Shown here piece after piece: positions 25,511 through 34,254 of a DNA stretch of 64,000 bases; position 1 is the stretch's first letter; the number at the start of each line of letters is the position of its first letter. The notes below the pieces were generated by a model, which was not told where the DNA came from, searched no databases, and saw only the letters and a list, made by a program, of their open reading frames with translations. A program made the translations under genes and the position numbers. Source of the stretch: Gammaproteobacteria bacterium. GTDB taxonomy: Bacteria; Pseudomonadota; Gammaproteobacteria; Burkholderiales; Rhodocyclaceae. The DNA lies in the NCBI GenBank assembly GCA_018825305.1, contig JAHJEO010000024.1:62001-126000 (forward strand). The letters are read 5' to 3'.

Positions 25511-28500
25511 TCAGTTGAACTTCGCCCCGCGGGCGATCAGCTTCTCGATGCCCGGCTCGGCCATGTTCCAAGGCGTACCCGGGTGCAGGCAGCCGGCCGT
25601 GCATTTCTCGGCGGCCTTGACCAGGTCGGCGAATTTCGCGCCTTTCGGGTTGATGACGATCGCCAGCTTCTGCTCGTTGTAGGCGAAGGTCTTGGGCGCG
25701 ATGGTGGTGCATTCGTCGCAGGCGGTGCATTCGGGCGATTCGACCCACACCGGCTCGTAGCCCGCTGCCGCGCCATTGCCGCCAGCGCCTCCGCTCGCCG
25801 TGTCGCCAGCGCCGACTTTTTGCTCCGGTGCGGCAATGTCCGTCGACACCATGCCCAGGCTGGCGGTGATCTTGGCCAGCAATTCGGCGCGCACGCGCTC
25901 GGCGACGTCGCTGCTATCCGCCGGCTGTGCGTCGAGGCCGGCGATGTTGCGCAACTGGAGCCAGAAGTGGAGGCGCTCCTCGGTGGCGCGGGCCAGGTCT
26001 GCGGTGACCAAGAGGCGCATCAGGCGGTTCTTCTTGTCCACCGCCCAGATGTAGGGGAACTTGCCTTCGCGCTCGTCCTTGTCCAGCTGCAGGAAGTCGG
26101 CCAGCATCACCATGTCCTCGTTCCAGGTCTCCGGCGGCGCCTTCTTGAACTGCTTGAGGAAGCGCGCCTCGGTGGCGGCGAAATCGGCGAAGGTCAGCGG
26201 CAGTTCCATGCTCTGCTCGCTGCCATCATCGTCGCGATATTTCAGCATGTAGGTTGGCCAGTCGCTGTCGATCGAGGGGTTGCCTTCGAGGCTGACGCAC
26301 TCGCTGAAGGTGATGCCGGCATCGGGATCGAAGCGGAACAGCGGATAGGCGCGACCCTCGACGGCGAGCTTGCTCTGATCCACGCTCTTGTCGTCGCCGA
26401 CGCCGTGCTCGGGCGGGCAGACGGCGTAGATGTTGAACAGCGCCGGACGGCGGCTGTTGAGGCCGTCGATATAGCTTTCCAGCAGGTGGTTGACGTGGGC
26501 GATGGTGCCCGACATCACGTAGGACGTGCGGTGCGCCATGCCGATCAGCGAGATTTCCTTGCGGGTTTCCTGCTTGCCGCGCTGGGCCGTGCCGAAGGGT
26601 GCCATGTCCGACACCTGGCTGATGAAGCCCGAGGTGCAGGCCTGGCCGCCGGTGTTGGAATAGACCTGCGTGTCGACCACCAGCACCTTGATCGGCATGC
26701 CCGACATCAGGGCGCGCGAGAGGTTCTGGAAGCCGATGTCGTACATCGCGCCGTCGCCGCCGATCGAAACCACCGGCGGGCAAAGCAGCCATTCGTCCTC
26801 GGAGAACTTGCTCCAGGTGAAGCGGCGGAAGAAGTCCTCGTCACGATCGGGCAGGTAATCGCCTGCCAGTTCCTTCTCGGCCATGCGCACCGCCTTGAAG
26901 CCGTCGGCCATCTTGGCCATGTGGCCTTCGAAGATGCCCATGGCAACGGAGGGCGAATCCTGGAACAGGTGCGATGTCCAGGGGAAGGGATAAGGATGGA
27001 AGGGATAGGACGAACCCCACACCGAGGTGCAGCCGGTGGCATTGATGATGCCCATCTCGGCACGGCCGCGCTTGGTCGGGCCTTCGACATAGCGCCACCG
27101 CAGGTCCTTGAGCTTCTCCATCAGCTGCGCGGTGTTCTTGACCCATACGGGGTCGAGCAGCTGCGAGGGCTTGTTGGCGGTGAGCTTGGCGGCGAGGCTG
27201 GAGAGCGTCAGGTCGTGCTGGCCGGTGGCATCGACAGCGCGCATCACCGCGCCGGTGTCGGTGAGGTCGACCGCCGAGGCGAGCTTGACGCGCATGTGTT
27301 GTTCGAGCCTTGCGATCAGGTCGTCGAGCTTTTCGACGAAAGCCTTGACGCGCGGCTGCATCAACGCCGTCACCGTCGAGGTGAACAGGTGGATGGCGGT
27401 CTTCTCGCCGCAGCCGAGGCAGGCGCCGTCGCCGCAGTTCATCGAGTTGTAGTTGTGCTTGTCGAGCAGCAGGGTTTCCAGCGCGCCGATCTTCTCGTCG
27501 AGGTCGTCGATGCGGCTGTATTCCTTCGGCGTGGTCGGCAGGTCGAGCCAGAAGTTCCAGTCGCGGCGAAGCTTGTCGGTCGAGTCCTCGGTCTGCGTCA
27601 CCATCTTCAGGGCGTCGTCCTCGCACACCGTCACGCACAGGGCGCAGCCCTTGCAGGTGTAGGGATTGATGGTGATCGAGAACAGGCCGCCAGTGCCCTT
27701 GGCCTTCTTCTCCTTCAGCCCCCAATACGGCTTGGTGGCCGAAAACTGGAAGCCGGCGAGCTGCACCTGCAGCTGCGAGAATTCGGCGGACATGGCATGG
27801 CGGTCGGCTTCTGCGGCTTCAGCCACCGTCTCGCTCATGGCGCGGTCGATCAGCGGGCGCACCGCGCCGTCCTCGCGCTCGATCAGGGCACGCAGTTTCT
27901 TCTCGACGGTGCGCACAGCGCGGCGCAGGAAGCGCGTCGGCGTGCCGGCGGTCTCGATGCGGTTGATCGCGGTATTGAAGATGTCTCCCACCGAACTGAC
28001 CAGGCCGGGGATCGCCGAATCCGGACACTCCGTGTAGCAGTTGCCGCAAGCGGTGCAGTTCTCGGCGATCCACACCGGATGCTCGAAGCGGATGCCGGTC
28101 ATGTCGCGGAACACGCCGGTGGCGGCCGGCACCAGCGAGGCGCCGATGAAGGGATCGACCAGGTTGTCATTGCCCTTGCCGGTCAGGTAGAAGTTTCCGG
28201 TCTGCTCCCAGAAGCGGTGGATGTCGGCGACCTTGCCGTCGCCGGCCGGCAGCTGCTGCAGCATGATGGGCAGACCGGCATCGGCCTTGGCCAGCGGCCG
28301 CCGCGTTACGCCGACCTGTTTGTCGGTGATTTCGGCAAGCTCGGTGAAGCCGCGTCGCACCACGCGCAGGTTGTCCTGCACCACGCGCGCGCCCTTGCCG
28401 CCGAACTTGGCCTGCAGCTGGGCCTCAATGGCCGCGAACAGCGTTTCCTCGCTGAGCTGGGCGCTCTGCATCACCGGGCTGGCGGCAAAGAAGGCGCCCT

Positions 28501-30442
28501 GGAAGGCGATGCCCTGCATGCGCAGCTGCAGGTCGGCCGAGCCGGCTTCGTCGCGGGCTATCTGGAAGGCATCGAGGTAATAGACGCGAATCTCGTTGTC
28601 GACGATGAACTTCTGCGCCCAGACCGGGAAGCTGGCCCAGGTGTGCTCGCCCTGGTTGGACTGGATGATGAGAAAGCCGCCCTTCTTCAGGCCGGACAGC
28701 GGATTGGAATGGCCGAAGACGTTGGGGTCGGGCGAGAGAACGACATCTACATAGACGTACTCGCAGTTGATGCGGATCGGCTCCGGTGCCGCCGACAGGT
28801 AGTAGGTGGTCGGCTGGCCCTTCTTCTCGGAACCGTATTTCGGGTTGGCCTTGATGTCCCAGCCGAGCAGCTCGTACAGGGTCATCGCCAGGTTCTTGCC
28901 GGTGGTCATCGCGCCCCAGCCGCCGACCGAGTGCATGCGCACGGTGATGGCGCCCTTCGGCAGGAGGTTGGGATTCTCGGAGCCGCGCACGCCCAGTTCG
29001 CGGATGCGCGGGTATTTGTCGGCGATGTCCTGCTGGTGGATTTCGTCCTTTGGGTTAATGGGATCGCGGGCGAAGTCGATCGAAAGATAGAAGAACTTGC
29101 GCTGCGCGCCGTCCGGCAGCATGTTCTCGACCGCACCGATCAGCGCCTCCGGCTGCAGGTCGCGCGAGCCGAGGCCGTAACAGCCCGAATACAGCCGCGG
29201 CATGTCGCCGCCGACGTAGGCGGCATAGCCCGGATAAGCCTGGCCGCCATCCGCCGTCATGCCGTTCTCGATGCATTTGATCAGCGTGGCGCGCACTTCG
29301 CGCATCAGCGGCAGGTCTTCCGCCAGCGGCTGGTCGGTGCGCTCGAGCACGACGACGCCCTTCTTGCCGCGCAGGGCGTGGCCCAGCAGGTCGCCAGGGA
29401 AGGGACGGAACATGGTGAAATTGACCACGCCGACTTTCAGCTTGCGGGTCTCGCGCAGGTAGTCGGCGACCCGCTCGGCCTGCACGATCATGCTGCCCAT
29501 GCCGACGATGACGTAATCGGCATCGTCCATGTCATAGGCTGACAGGCGCTGGTAGCTGCGGCCGGTCAATCCTGCGTACTCGGCCATGCACTGGTCGGTG
29601 ATGGCCTCGATGTGATCGAAGAAATAGGGCCGCTGCCCGGCGGTGGCCTGCATGTAGGCGTCCTGATTCTGCACAGAACCCGACAGCAGGGGCGTATCGA
29701 CGTCCCAGATTGCCGGCACGCGGCGGCGCTTCGGGCCATACAACATCTGCTGCGCCGGCGTCGGCGTGTCGATGATGTCGTCGGGCTTGCCGAGGTATTC
29801 CTTCACCAGCTCGCGCTCCGGCAGCAGCGCCGACTCGATCAGGTGGGTGGTAAGGAATCCGTCCTGGCCGATGATGGCCGGGGTCAGCGACAGTTCGGCG
29901 ACCTTGCGGGCGATGAGGTTGAGGTCGGCCGCTTCGGTGGCGTTCTTGGCCATGACCTGGATGAAGCCGGTGTCGTCCACGCAATGGTAGTCGTCGTGGC
30001 CGCAGTGGACATTGAGCGAGGCCTTGGTGATGGCGCGGCAGCCCATGTTGAGCACATAGGGCAGGCGCTTGCCGACGGCGGCATAGAGCGACTCGTGCAT
30101 GAAGGCCACGCCCTGCGCCGACGAGAAGTTGGTGGCACGCAGGCCGGTCATCGACATGCCGGCGGTAACGCCGGCGGCCGCGTGCTCGGATTCCGGCTCG
30201 ATGAAGATCAGCGGCTTGTCGGAAATGTTCAGGTGCCCGGCCGCCACGGCCTCGGCCCAATACTCGCCCATTTGCGTCGACGGCGTGATCGGGTAGGCGC
30301 CGGCAGCGTCCGACGCCTCGCGCTCGACGTGGATAACCGCCGTGTTGCCATCGACGGCATCGCGCACGCCGGGATACTTGACGGCCTTTGGCTCCTTGGT
30401 GCCGGAGTCGGCGACGGAGAACATCTTCTTCAGCATGGACAT
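25511..30442 (-). CDS. Pyruvate:ferredoxin (flavodoxin) oxidoreductase with extra C-terminal ferredoxin domain
   Basis: 1643 residues from ATG 30442, well above the roughly 1200 of most single-chain NifJ-type enzymes. Pyruvate-binding domain (about 30-420, AGAYPITPSTQMGEYW), gamma-like domain (about 480-690, MHSVGGWGAMTTGKNLA), two [4Fe-4S] motifs CTACGNCYTECP (about 790) and CKGCALCVTVC (about 930), CGDGACLGCGEK (about 1005), and a TPP domain with GGDGAMYDIGFQNL (about 1232). A Gly/Ala linker then leads to a further ferredoxin-like domain (about 1565-1643) with CTACDEC and CTAGCLHP. It oxidises pyruvate to acetyl-CoA and reduces ferredoxin. It sits between rnfB and rnfC. Confidence 0.92.
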   Translation of the reverse strand: MSMLKKMFSVADSGTKEPKAVKYPGVRDAVDGNTAVIHVEREASDAAGAYPITPSTQMGEYWAEAVAAGHLNISDKPLIFIEPESEHAAAGVTAGMSMTGLRATNFSSAQGVAFMHESLYAAVGKRLPYVLNMGCRAITKASLNVHCGHDDYHCVDDTGFIQVMAKNATEAADLNLIARKVAELSLTPAIIGQDGFLTTHLIESALLPERELVKEYLGKPDDIIDTPTPAQQMLYGPKRRRVPAIWDVDTPLLSGSVQNQDAYMQATAGQRPYFFDHIEAITDQCMAEYAGLTGRSYQRLSAYDMDDADYVIVGMGSMIVQAERVADYLRETRKLKVGVVNFTMFRPFPGDLLGHALRGKKGVVVLERTDQPLAEDLPLMREVRATLIKCIENGMTADGGQAYPGYAAYVGGDMPRLYSGCYGLGSRDLQPEALIGAVENMLPDGAQRKFFYLSIDFARDPINPKDEIHQQDIADKYPRIRELGVRGSENPNLLPKGAITVRMHSVGGWGAMTTGKNLAMTLYELLGWDIKANPKYGSEKKGQPTTYYLSAAPEPIRINCEYVYVDVVLSPDPNVFGHSNPLSGLKKGGFLIIQSNQGEHTWASFPVWAQKFIVDNEIRVYYLDAFQIARDEAGSADLQLRMQGIAFQGAFFAASPVMQSAQLSEETLFAAIEAQLQAKFGGKGARVVQDNLRVVRRGFTELAEITDKQVGVTRRPLAKADAGLPIMLQQLPAGDGKVADIHRFWEQTGNFYLTGKGNDNLVDPFIGASLVPAATGVFRDMTGIRFEHPVWIAENCTACGNCYTECPDSAIPGLVSSVGDIFNTAINRIETAGTPTRFLRRAVRTVEKKLRALIEREDGAVRPLIDRAMSETVAEAAEADRHAMSAEFSQLQVQLAGFQFSATKPYWGLKEKKAKGTGGLFSITINPYTCKGCALCVTVCEDDALKMVTQTEDSTDKLRRDWNFWLDLPTTPKEYSRIDDLDEKIGALETLLLDKHNYNSMNCGDGACLGCGEKTAIHLFTSTVTALMQPRVKAFVEKLDDLIARLEQHMRVKLASAVDLTDTGAVMRAVDATGQHDLTLSSLAAKLTANKPSQLLDPVWVKNTAQLMEKLKDLRWRYVEGPTKRGRAEMGIINATGCTSVWGSSYPFHPYPFPWTSHLFQDSPSVAMGIFEGHMAKMADGFKAVRMAEKELAGDYLPDRDEDFFRRFTWSKFSEDEWLLCPPVVSIGGDGAMYDIGFQNLSRALMSGMPIKVLVVDTQVYSNTGGQACTSGFISQVSDMAPFGTAQRGKQETRKEISLIGMAHRTSYVMSGTIAHVNHLLESYIDGLNSRRPALFNIYAVCPPEHGVGDDKSVDQSKLAVEGRAYPLFRFDPDAGITFSECVSLEGNPSIDSDWPTYMLKYRDDDGSEQSMELPLTFADFAATEARFLKQFKKAPPETWNEDMVMLADFLQLDKDEREGKFPYIWAVDKKNRLMRLLVTADLARATEERLHFWLQLRNIAGLDAQPADSSDVAERVRAELLAKITASLGMVSTDIAAPEQKVGAGDTASGGAGGNGAAAGYEPVWVESPECTACDECTTIAPKTFAYNEQKLAIVINPKGAKFADLVKAAEKCTAGCLHPGTPWNMAEPGIEKLIARGAKFN
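25797..25823 (-). repeat. Dispersed 24-bp word, copy 7 (in the PFOR gene)
   Basis: One substitution (GTGTCG for GTGCCG). Read as E-Q-K-V-G-A-G-D-T-A at the beginning of the linker to the C-terminal ferredoxin domain. Confidence 0.8.
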
Positions 30443-30464
30443 GGCGGATTCCTCGATTTCAAAT

Positions 30465-31343
30465 TCAGTGCAGCACGGGCAAGGGCTCGTTGCGCAGGAT
30501 CTTCTTGGCGGCGGCGCCCTTGACGGGCCTGTCGGGCTTCTCGAACCAGACGATGGCGCCAGTCGGGCAGCGCTCGATCGGCTCGCGGCTGGCATGGTCG
30601 TTCCAGTCGTAATTGATGACGGCAAGGTTGCCGGCAAGCTGCATCAGCTTCGGGTGGGCATCGGCCACGCATTTGCCGCAGGCGGTGCAGGCCACCTCAC
30701 AGGCAGCCTCGGCCGTGTCGCCATCGGCCTGGCTTTTGCAGGCCACCCACAGCTTGCGCGACACCGGCTCCAGGCTGAACAGGCCCTTGGGGCAGACCTC
30801 GACGCAGTCGTTGCAGGCCGTGCATTTCTCCGGGTCGACCTGCGGCAGGCCGTGACGGTCCATGGTGATGGCGTCGAAAGCGCATACCGTCTCGCAGTCG
30901 GCCAACCCCAGGCAGCCCCAAGCGCATTCCTTGCCGCCGCCTGACACCACGGCCGCAGCACGGCAGGTGCGCAGCCCGGCGTAGCGGGCACGCAGGAAGG
31001 CCACATGATGCCCCCCGCCGCAGGCCAGCCGCGCCACCTTCTTTTCCACGGTGCCGGCGGCGACGCCCAGCAGCTCGGCGATGCCCTGGCGCTGCTGGAC
31101 GGAACTGACGGTGCATTGCGCCGGAATGACGGCACCGCCGACGACCTTCTCGGCAAAATCGCGACATCCGGCCTGGCCGCAGGCGCCGCAGTTGGATTTC
31201 GGCAGCAACTCCTCGACCTCGCCGATGCGGGGGTCTTCCCAGACATAAAGTTTTCGGTTGGCAAAGGCGAGCAGCATGGCCAGGGCGATGCCCAACACCG
31301 CCATGAATGCCCCCGCCAGCGCCAGATCGGAAAACGACCCCAT
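30465..31343 (-). CDS. rnfB: Rnf electron transport complex subunit B, long form
   Basis: 292 residues from ATG 31343, longer than E. coli RsxB (192). N-terminal membrane helix (about 8-28), then the Fe-S domain with NCGACGQAGCRDFAEK (about 50-65). The ferredoxin-like region has ECAWGCLGLADCETVC, CTACNDCVEVCP and CTACGKCVADAHP motifs, and the C-terminal extension ends in an ERCPTGAIVWFEKP segment. It accepts electrons from ferredoxin. It is the first gene of the operon and lies 22 bases before the PFOR gene, which puts the electron donor and entry subunit side by side. Confidence 0.93.
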   Translation of the reverse strand: MGSFSDLALAGAFMAVLGIALAMLLAFANRKLYVWEDPRIGEVEELLPKSNCGACGQAGCRDFAEKVVGGAVIPAQCTVSSVQQRQGIAELLGVAAGTVEKKVARLACGGGHHVAFLRARYAGLRTCRAAAVVSGGGKECAWGCLGLADCETVCAFDAITMDRHGLPQVDPEKCTACNDCVEVCPKGLFSLEPVSRKLWVACKSQADGDTAEAACEVACTACGKCVADAHPKLMQLAGNLAVINYDWNDHASREPIERCPTGAIVWFEKPDRPVKGAAAKKILRNEPLPVLH

Positions 31344-31751
31344 TCTCAACAGTCCTCGTTGCAGCCCGGAAACCCGGATCAAGCCATGGGTATGTTGCCG
31401 CACCGACACAATGCCCCCGCTCGTGGCAAACCACGTTGACGTGGGACAAGGAAAGATTGCAGTGCAGCAACGCCACTTCAAATCCGCCGCCCGCAACCTT
31501 GGGGGCGCGAACGACGGACTCCATCACGGCGTAGCCGGGAGTTGCTCCCGGCCTACTGGGAGGCGGGGCGCCTTAACGCCCCGCCAGCGAACACGAGAAA
31601 CTGGGTGGCGCCCCTCGTGTTTGTGACGAGTCAACTATAAGACACTTGTCGCGGCGCACAAATGGATTATTTTATGGATGGTAGTAGGGTTATTTATCGC
31701 CATCCTGACTTGCCTTGACGGGCTCTCACATAGGCAGCCAGCCCCACGCTA
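31344..31751. promoter_or_regulatory. Upstream region of rnfB with three consecutive hairpins
   Basis: No gene seen. Three perfect stems follow each other: GCCGGGAG/CTCCCGGC (31534-31552), GGCGGGGCG/CGCCCCGCC (31562-31570 with 31577-31585) and ACACGAG/CTCGTGT (31591-31597 with 31614-31620). An imperfect FNR-type box TTGTG-ACGA-GTCAA lies at 31621-31634, but no -10 is correctly placed for either direction. Confidence 0.5.
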
Positions 31752-31780
31752 TTGCACCAGGTGCTATGGAGTGATATAAA
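31752..31780 (+). promoter_or_regulatory. Sigma-70 promoter of the RelE/NadS toxin-antitoxin pair
   Basis: TTGCAC (31752-31757), 17-base spacer, TATAAA (31775-31780). The palindrome GCACC-A-GGTGC (31754-31764) overlaps the -35 and may be the operator. The predicted start falls at or next to the ATG at 31787, so the mRNA would be leaderless. Confidence 0.75.
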
Positions 31781-31786
31781 GTGACG

Positions 31787-32167
31787 ATGCGCGCCAGGCG
31801 AGTGTTCAAGCTCAAGACCTTCGGCCGGTGGGCCAGGAAGCTCGTGACCGACGAAGCCTTGTGTGCTGCTGCCCGCGAAATCGAACAGGGGATTTTCGAG
31901 GCGGATCTGGGCGGCGGCGTGTGCAAGAAACGAGTCGCCATTGCCGGCAAGGGCAAAAGCGGATCAACCCGGACGCTGGTGGCCAAGAAGCATGAACGCG
32001 CCATCTTTTTTCTGGTCGGACGGGAGAAGAGCGAGCCTGGCAGCGATTTTTCCGACAAGGTGATCGATGCCGCGAAGCTGGTGGCCAAAGGACTGGAACA
32101 CGCCAGTGCGGCACAAATGACAGAGATGGTCGATGCGGGAACGATTGAGGAGATATGCCATGACTGA
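31787..32167 (+). CDS. RelE-type toxin (DUF1044-like)
   Basis: 126 residues from ATG 31787; a GTG at 31781 is in frame but lies upstream of the predicted transcript start. VFKLKTFGRWARKLVTDEAL and KRVAIAGKGKSGSTRTLVAKKHERAIFFLVGREKSE (quoted in pieces: RVAIAGKGKSG, AIFFLVGREK) match the RelE-like toxins that pair with NadS-type antitoxins. Such toxins are usually mRNA interferases; that activity is not shown here. It overlaps the antitoxin gene by eight bases, toxin first. Confidence 0.82.
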   Translation: MRARRVFKLKTFGRWARKLVTDEALCAAAREIEQGIFEADLGGGVCKKRVAIAGKGKSGSTRTLVAKKHERAIFFLVGREKSEPGSDFSDKVIDAAKLVAKGLEHASAAQMTEMVDAGTIEEICHD

Positions 32168-32510
32168 ACGCACCAAGCGCAAAACACCCGAAAGCGAAGA
32201 TCGTCGCATGCTCGACGAAATGCTGGAGATGGCCAATGCGCTCGACGCACATGGCCTGATCACCAAGCCGGACATGATGCAGATTCGCGGTCTCTGCCAG
32301 AAGCCCCCGGTATTCACGCCAAAGAAAGTCGTCCAGATTCGCAAGGGCAAGGCCAACATGAGCCAGTCCGTCTTCGCAGCCTTGCTGAACGTCAGCGTCT
32401 CGACCGTCCAGAAATGGGAAGCCCCGGACTCGGGCAAGCACCCGAGCGGTGCCGCCGCCAAACTGCTGCAAGTCATCGAGCGCAAGGGCGTCGAGGCCAT
32501 CGCCGTCTGA
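32160..32510 (+). CDS. NadS/HigA-type antitoxin with helix-turn-helix
   Basis: 116 residues. The HTH lies at about 60-90 (MSQSVFAALLNVSVSTVQKWE), with the SGAAAKLLQVIERKGVEAI end typical of this XRE-like antitoxin group. It would neutralise the upstream toxin and repress the promoter at 31752 through the palindrome there. The ATG at 32160 overlaps the toxin stop. Confidence 0.85.
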   Translation: MTERTKRKTPESEDRRMLDEMLEMANALDAHGLITKPDMMQIRGLCQKPPVFTPKKVVQIRKGKANMSQSVFAALLNVSVSTVQKWEAPDSGKHPSGAAAKLLQVIERKGVEAIAV

Positions 32511-33083
32511 CGGTCAGTTCTCCCCGCCGTACCAGAAGAACCCCGCCTCGGCGGGGTATTGCCTTTCCATACCCGAGCTGAAACCTGCCGCTCGGCTCTA
32601 TTGCGAGTTGGCCCGCTCCTCGGCCAAAGCAGCCCGTCGCGGCTCTGGGTAAATCGTTCCCGAGTGCGCCGAGATAGTGTCCAGTTCGGATGTGTTTGCC
32701 GACGCTATAGCGATTCACGGATCCAACTTTCGGCCAGGCGTACTCAGAGTCCCAACACTCCTTGCGGGAGGCCTGTCTGACAATTTCCTCTTCCACCCGG
32801 TACTGAAGCGGAGTTGGCCTCAGCCTGGTGGTCTCAAGCCCCACTTCGCACCCACAGCAATTTGTGTTCTGTGCGGTAACCCCGGAATGTCCCGGCAGCG
32901 AGGGTCAAGATATGTGCGCCAGCGCACCGACGCTATCCGGCGGTGCAGCGATCATCCGTCCAAGGCCCAGGTTGGTCGGATTCCTGCAGGGTGTGGCAAC
33001 TGCAATGCGCTGTTGCCGGCCGGCGGAAACTGATTCCCGGGCGATATCGGGGTACCCTGCCCCATGCACACGGTAAAGTTAAG
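32511..33083. other. Gene-poor region
   Basis: Beyond the hairpin at 32539 no convincing gene, repeat or promoter is visible. Base composition is less GC-rich than in the flanks and open frames lack recognisable motifs. Confidence 0.5.
32539..32560 (+). terminator. Possible terminator after the toxin-antitoxin pair
   Basis: Stem CCCCGCC/GGCGGGG (32541-32547 with 32550-32556) with a two-base loop. There is only a weak T-tract, so termination is uncertain. Confidence 0.45.
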
Positions 33084-33585
33084 TTGAAAGCCAATCAGAC
33101 CATCGTCGCAGCGCCTCCCGGCGTGATTCTGCCGTTGGCGCCAATGCGTTCGGTTCGGTTCGATCGTGCCGCCACCCAGGCATTGCGGCAGTGGATCAGG
33201 GCCCTGTTGCACCGTGCCAGACGGTATTTGCTGCATAGCCGGGAAGGCAGCGGCAGGCCGGTCGAGGAATTGCCGATCCAGGCCGAAGCCCTGCAGAGCG
33301 CGATCTTCAACAGCGCCAATTTTTCCAGCATCGCCACCGACGCCAAGGGCGTCATCCAGATTTTCAATGTCGGTGCCGAACGCATGCTTGGCTATGCCGC
33401 CGCCGAAGTGATGAACAAGATCACGCCGGCGGCGATTTCCGATCCGCAGGAACTGGTCGCGCGTGCCAATGCCTTGAGCATCGAACTTTCCACCAACATC
33501 GCGCCGGGCTTCGAAGCCATGGTGTTCAAGGCCTCGCGCGGCATCGAGGATATTTACGAACTGACCTACATCCGCAAGGATGGCA
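33084..33585 (+). pseudogene. N-terminal fragment of a PAS-domain sensor protein
   Basis: About 165 residues are recognisable: AEALQSAIFNSANFSSIATD, then GVIQIFNVGAERMLGYAAAEV and GIEDIYELTYIRKDGSR. This is a PAS domain of the type found in tandem in long Rhodocyclales sensor kinases. The start is unclear (TTG at 33084 is one option). At about 33585 the sequence changes, in another frame, to an OmpA-family coding region, so the rest of the sensor is missing. It is unlikely to work alone. Confidence 0.65.
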
Positions 33586-34164
33586 GCCGCTTACATGGTC
33601 GACCAGCGCGGCTATGTCGCCAAGAGCGGAACCGGCCTGTGCTGGCGCACCAGTTACTGGACGCCGGCCATGGCGATCGAGGAATGCGATCCCGACTTGA
33701 TACCGAAAGTCGTTGCTGCCGCCAAACCGGCTCCGGCCCCGGCGCCGGCTCCGGCCGCCGCCACACCCAAGCCCGCCGCGCAGAAAATCACCCTGGCGGC
33801 CGACACGCTGTTCGACTTCGACAAGGCCACGCTGCGTCCCGAAGGCGTCCGCGCGCTTGACGACCTGCTGTTTCGTATCAAGGACATCACACCCGAAGTC
33901 ATCATTGCCGTCGGCCATGCCGACCGCTTCGGCAGCGATGGCTACAACCAGACGCTGTCCGAAAAGCGTGCCGCCACCGTCAAGGACTACATGATCGGCA
34001 AGGGCGTCGAAGCCAATCGCATTCACACCGAAGGCAAGGGCGAGACGCAGCCGGTGACCAAGGCCGACCAGTGCCAGGGCGCGAAGAGTAAGAAGGTTAT
34101 CGAGTGCCTGCAGCCGGACCGTCGCGTTGAAATCGAAGTGGTGGGTACCAAGACCGCCAATTAA
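33586..34164 (+). pseudogene. OmpA-family protein lacking its N-terminus
   Basis: About 190 residues remain. YMVDQRGYVAKSGTGLCWRT and ECDPDLIP match the N-terminal region of beta-proteobacterial OmpA-like porin-associated proteins. A Pro/Ala-rich linker follows, then an OmpA peptidoglycan-binding domain (LFDFDKATLRPEGVRALDDL, VGHADRFGSDGYNQTLSEKRA, GKGETQPV). No signal peptide is encoded, because the 5' part is replaced by the sensor fragment. ATG 33580 keeps the frame open, so a cytoplasmic product could be made but not exported normally. Confidence 0.7.
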
Positions 34165-34254
34165 CAGCTGAGCGGCGGACCCACCGCAGCGCCATTGGCG
34201 TTGCAGGGTGCGCCGCCGGATCAATCCCGGACTCACCACACGAAAGAACCAAAA

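Noticed and set aside
29425-29440. CGCCGACTTTC in the PFOR gene as another repeat copy
   Set aside because: Only 10-11 bases match and the protein there is normal conserved sequence (KVGVVNFTMFRP).
25583-29542. A very long open frame on the plus strand opposite the PFOR gene
   Set aside because: It mirrors a strongly conserved enzyme, has no motif of its own, and such antisense frames are common at this GC content.
32473-32844. Minus-strand frame of about 123 codons
   Set aside because: No motif, no ribosome-binding site, and it overlaps the antitoxin end and a hairpin.
33586-34164. Intact OmpA gene starting at ATG 33580
   Set aside because: The product would lack any signal peptide and begins where the sensor sequence breaks off, so it was called a fragment.
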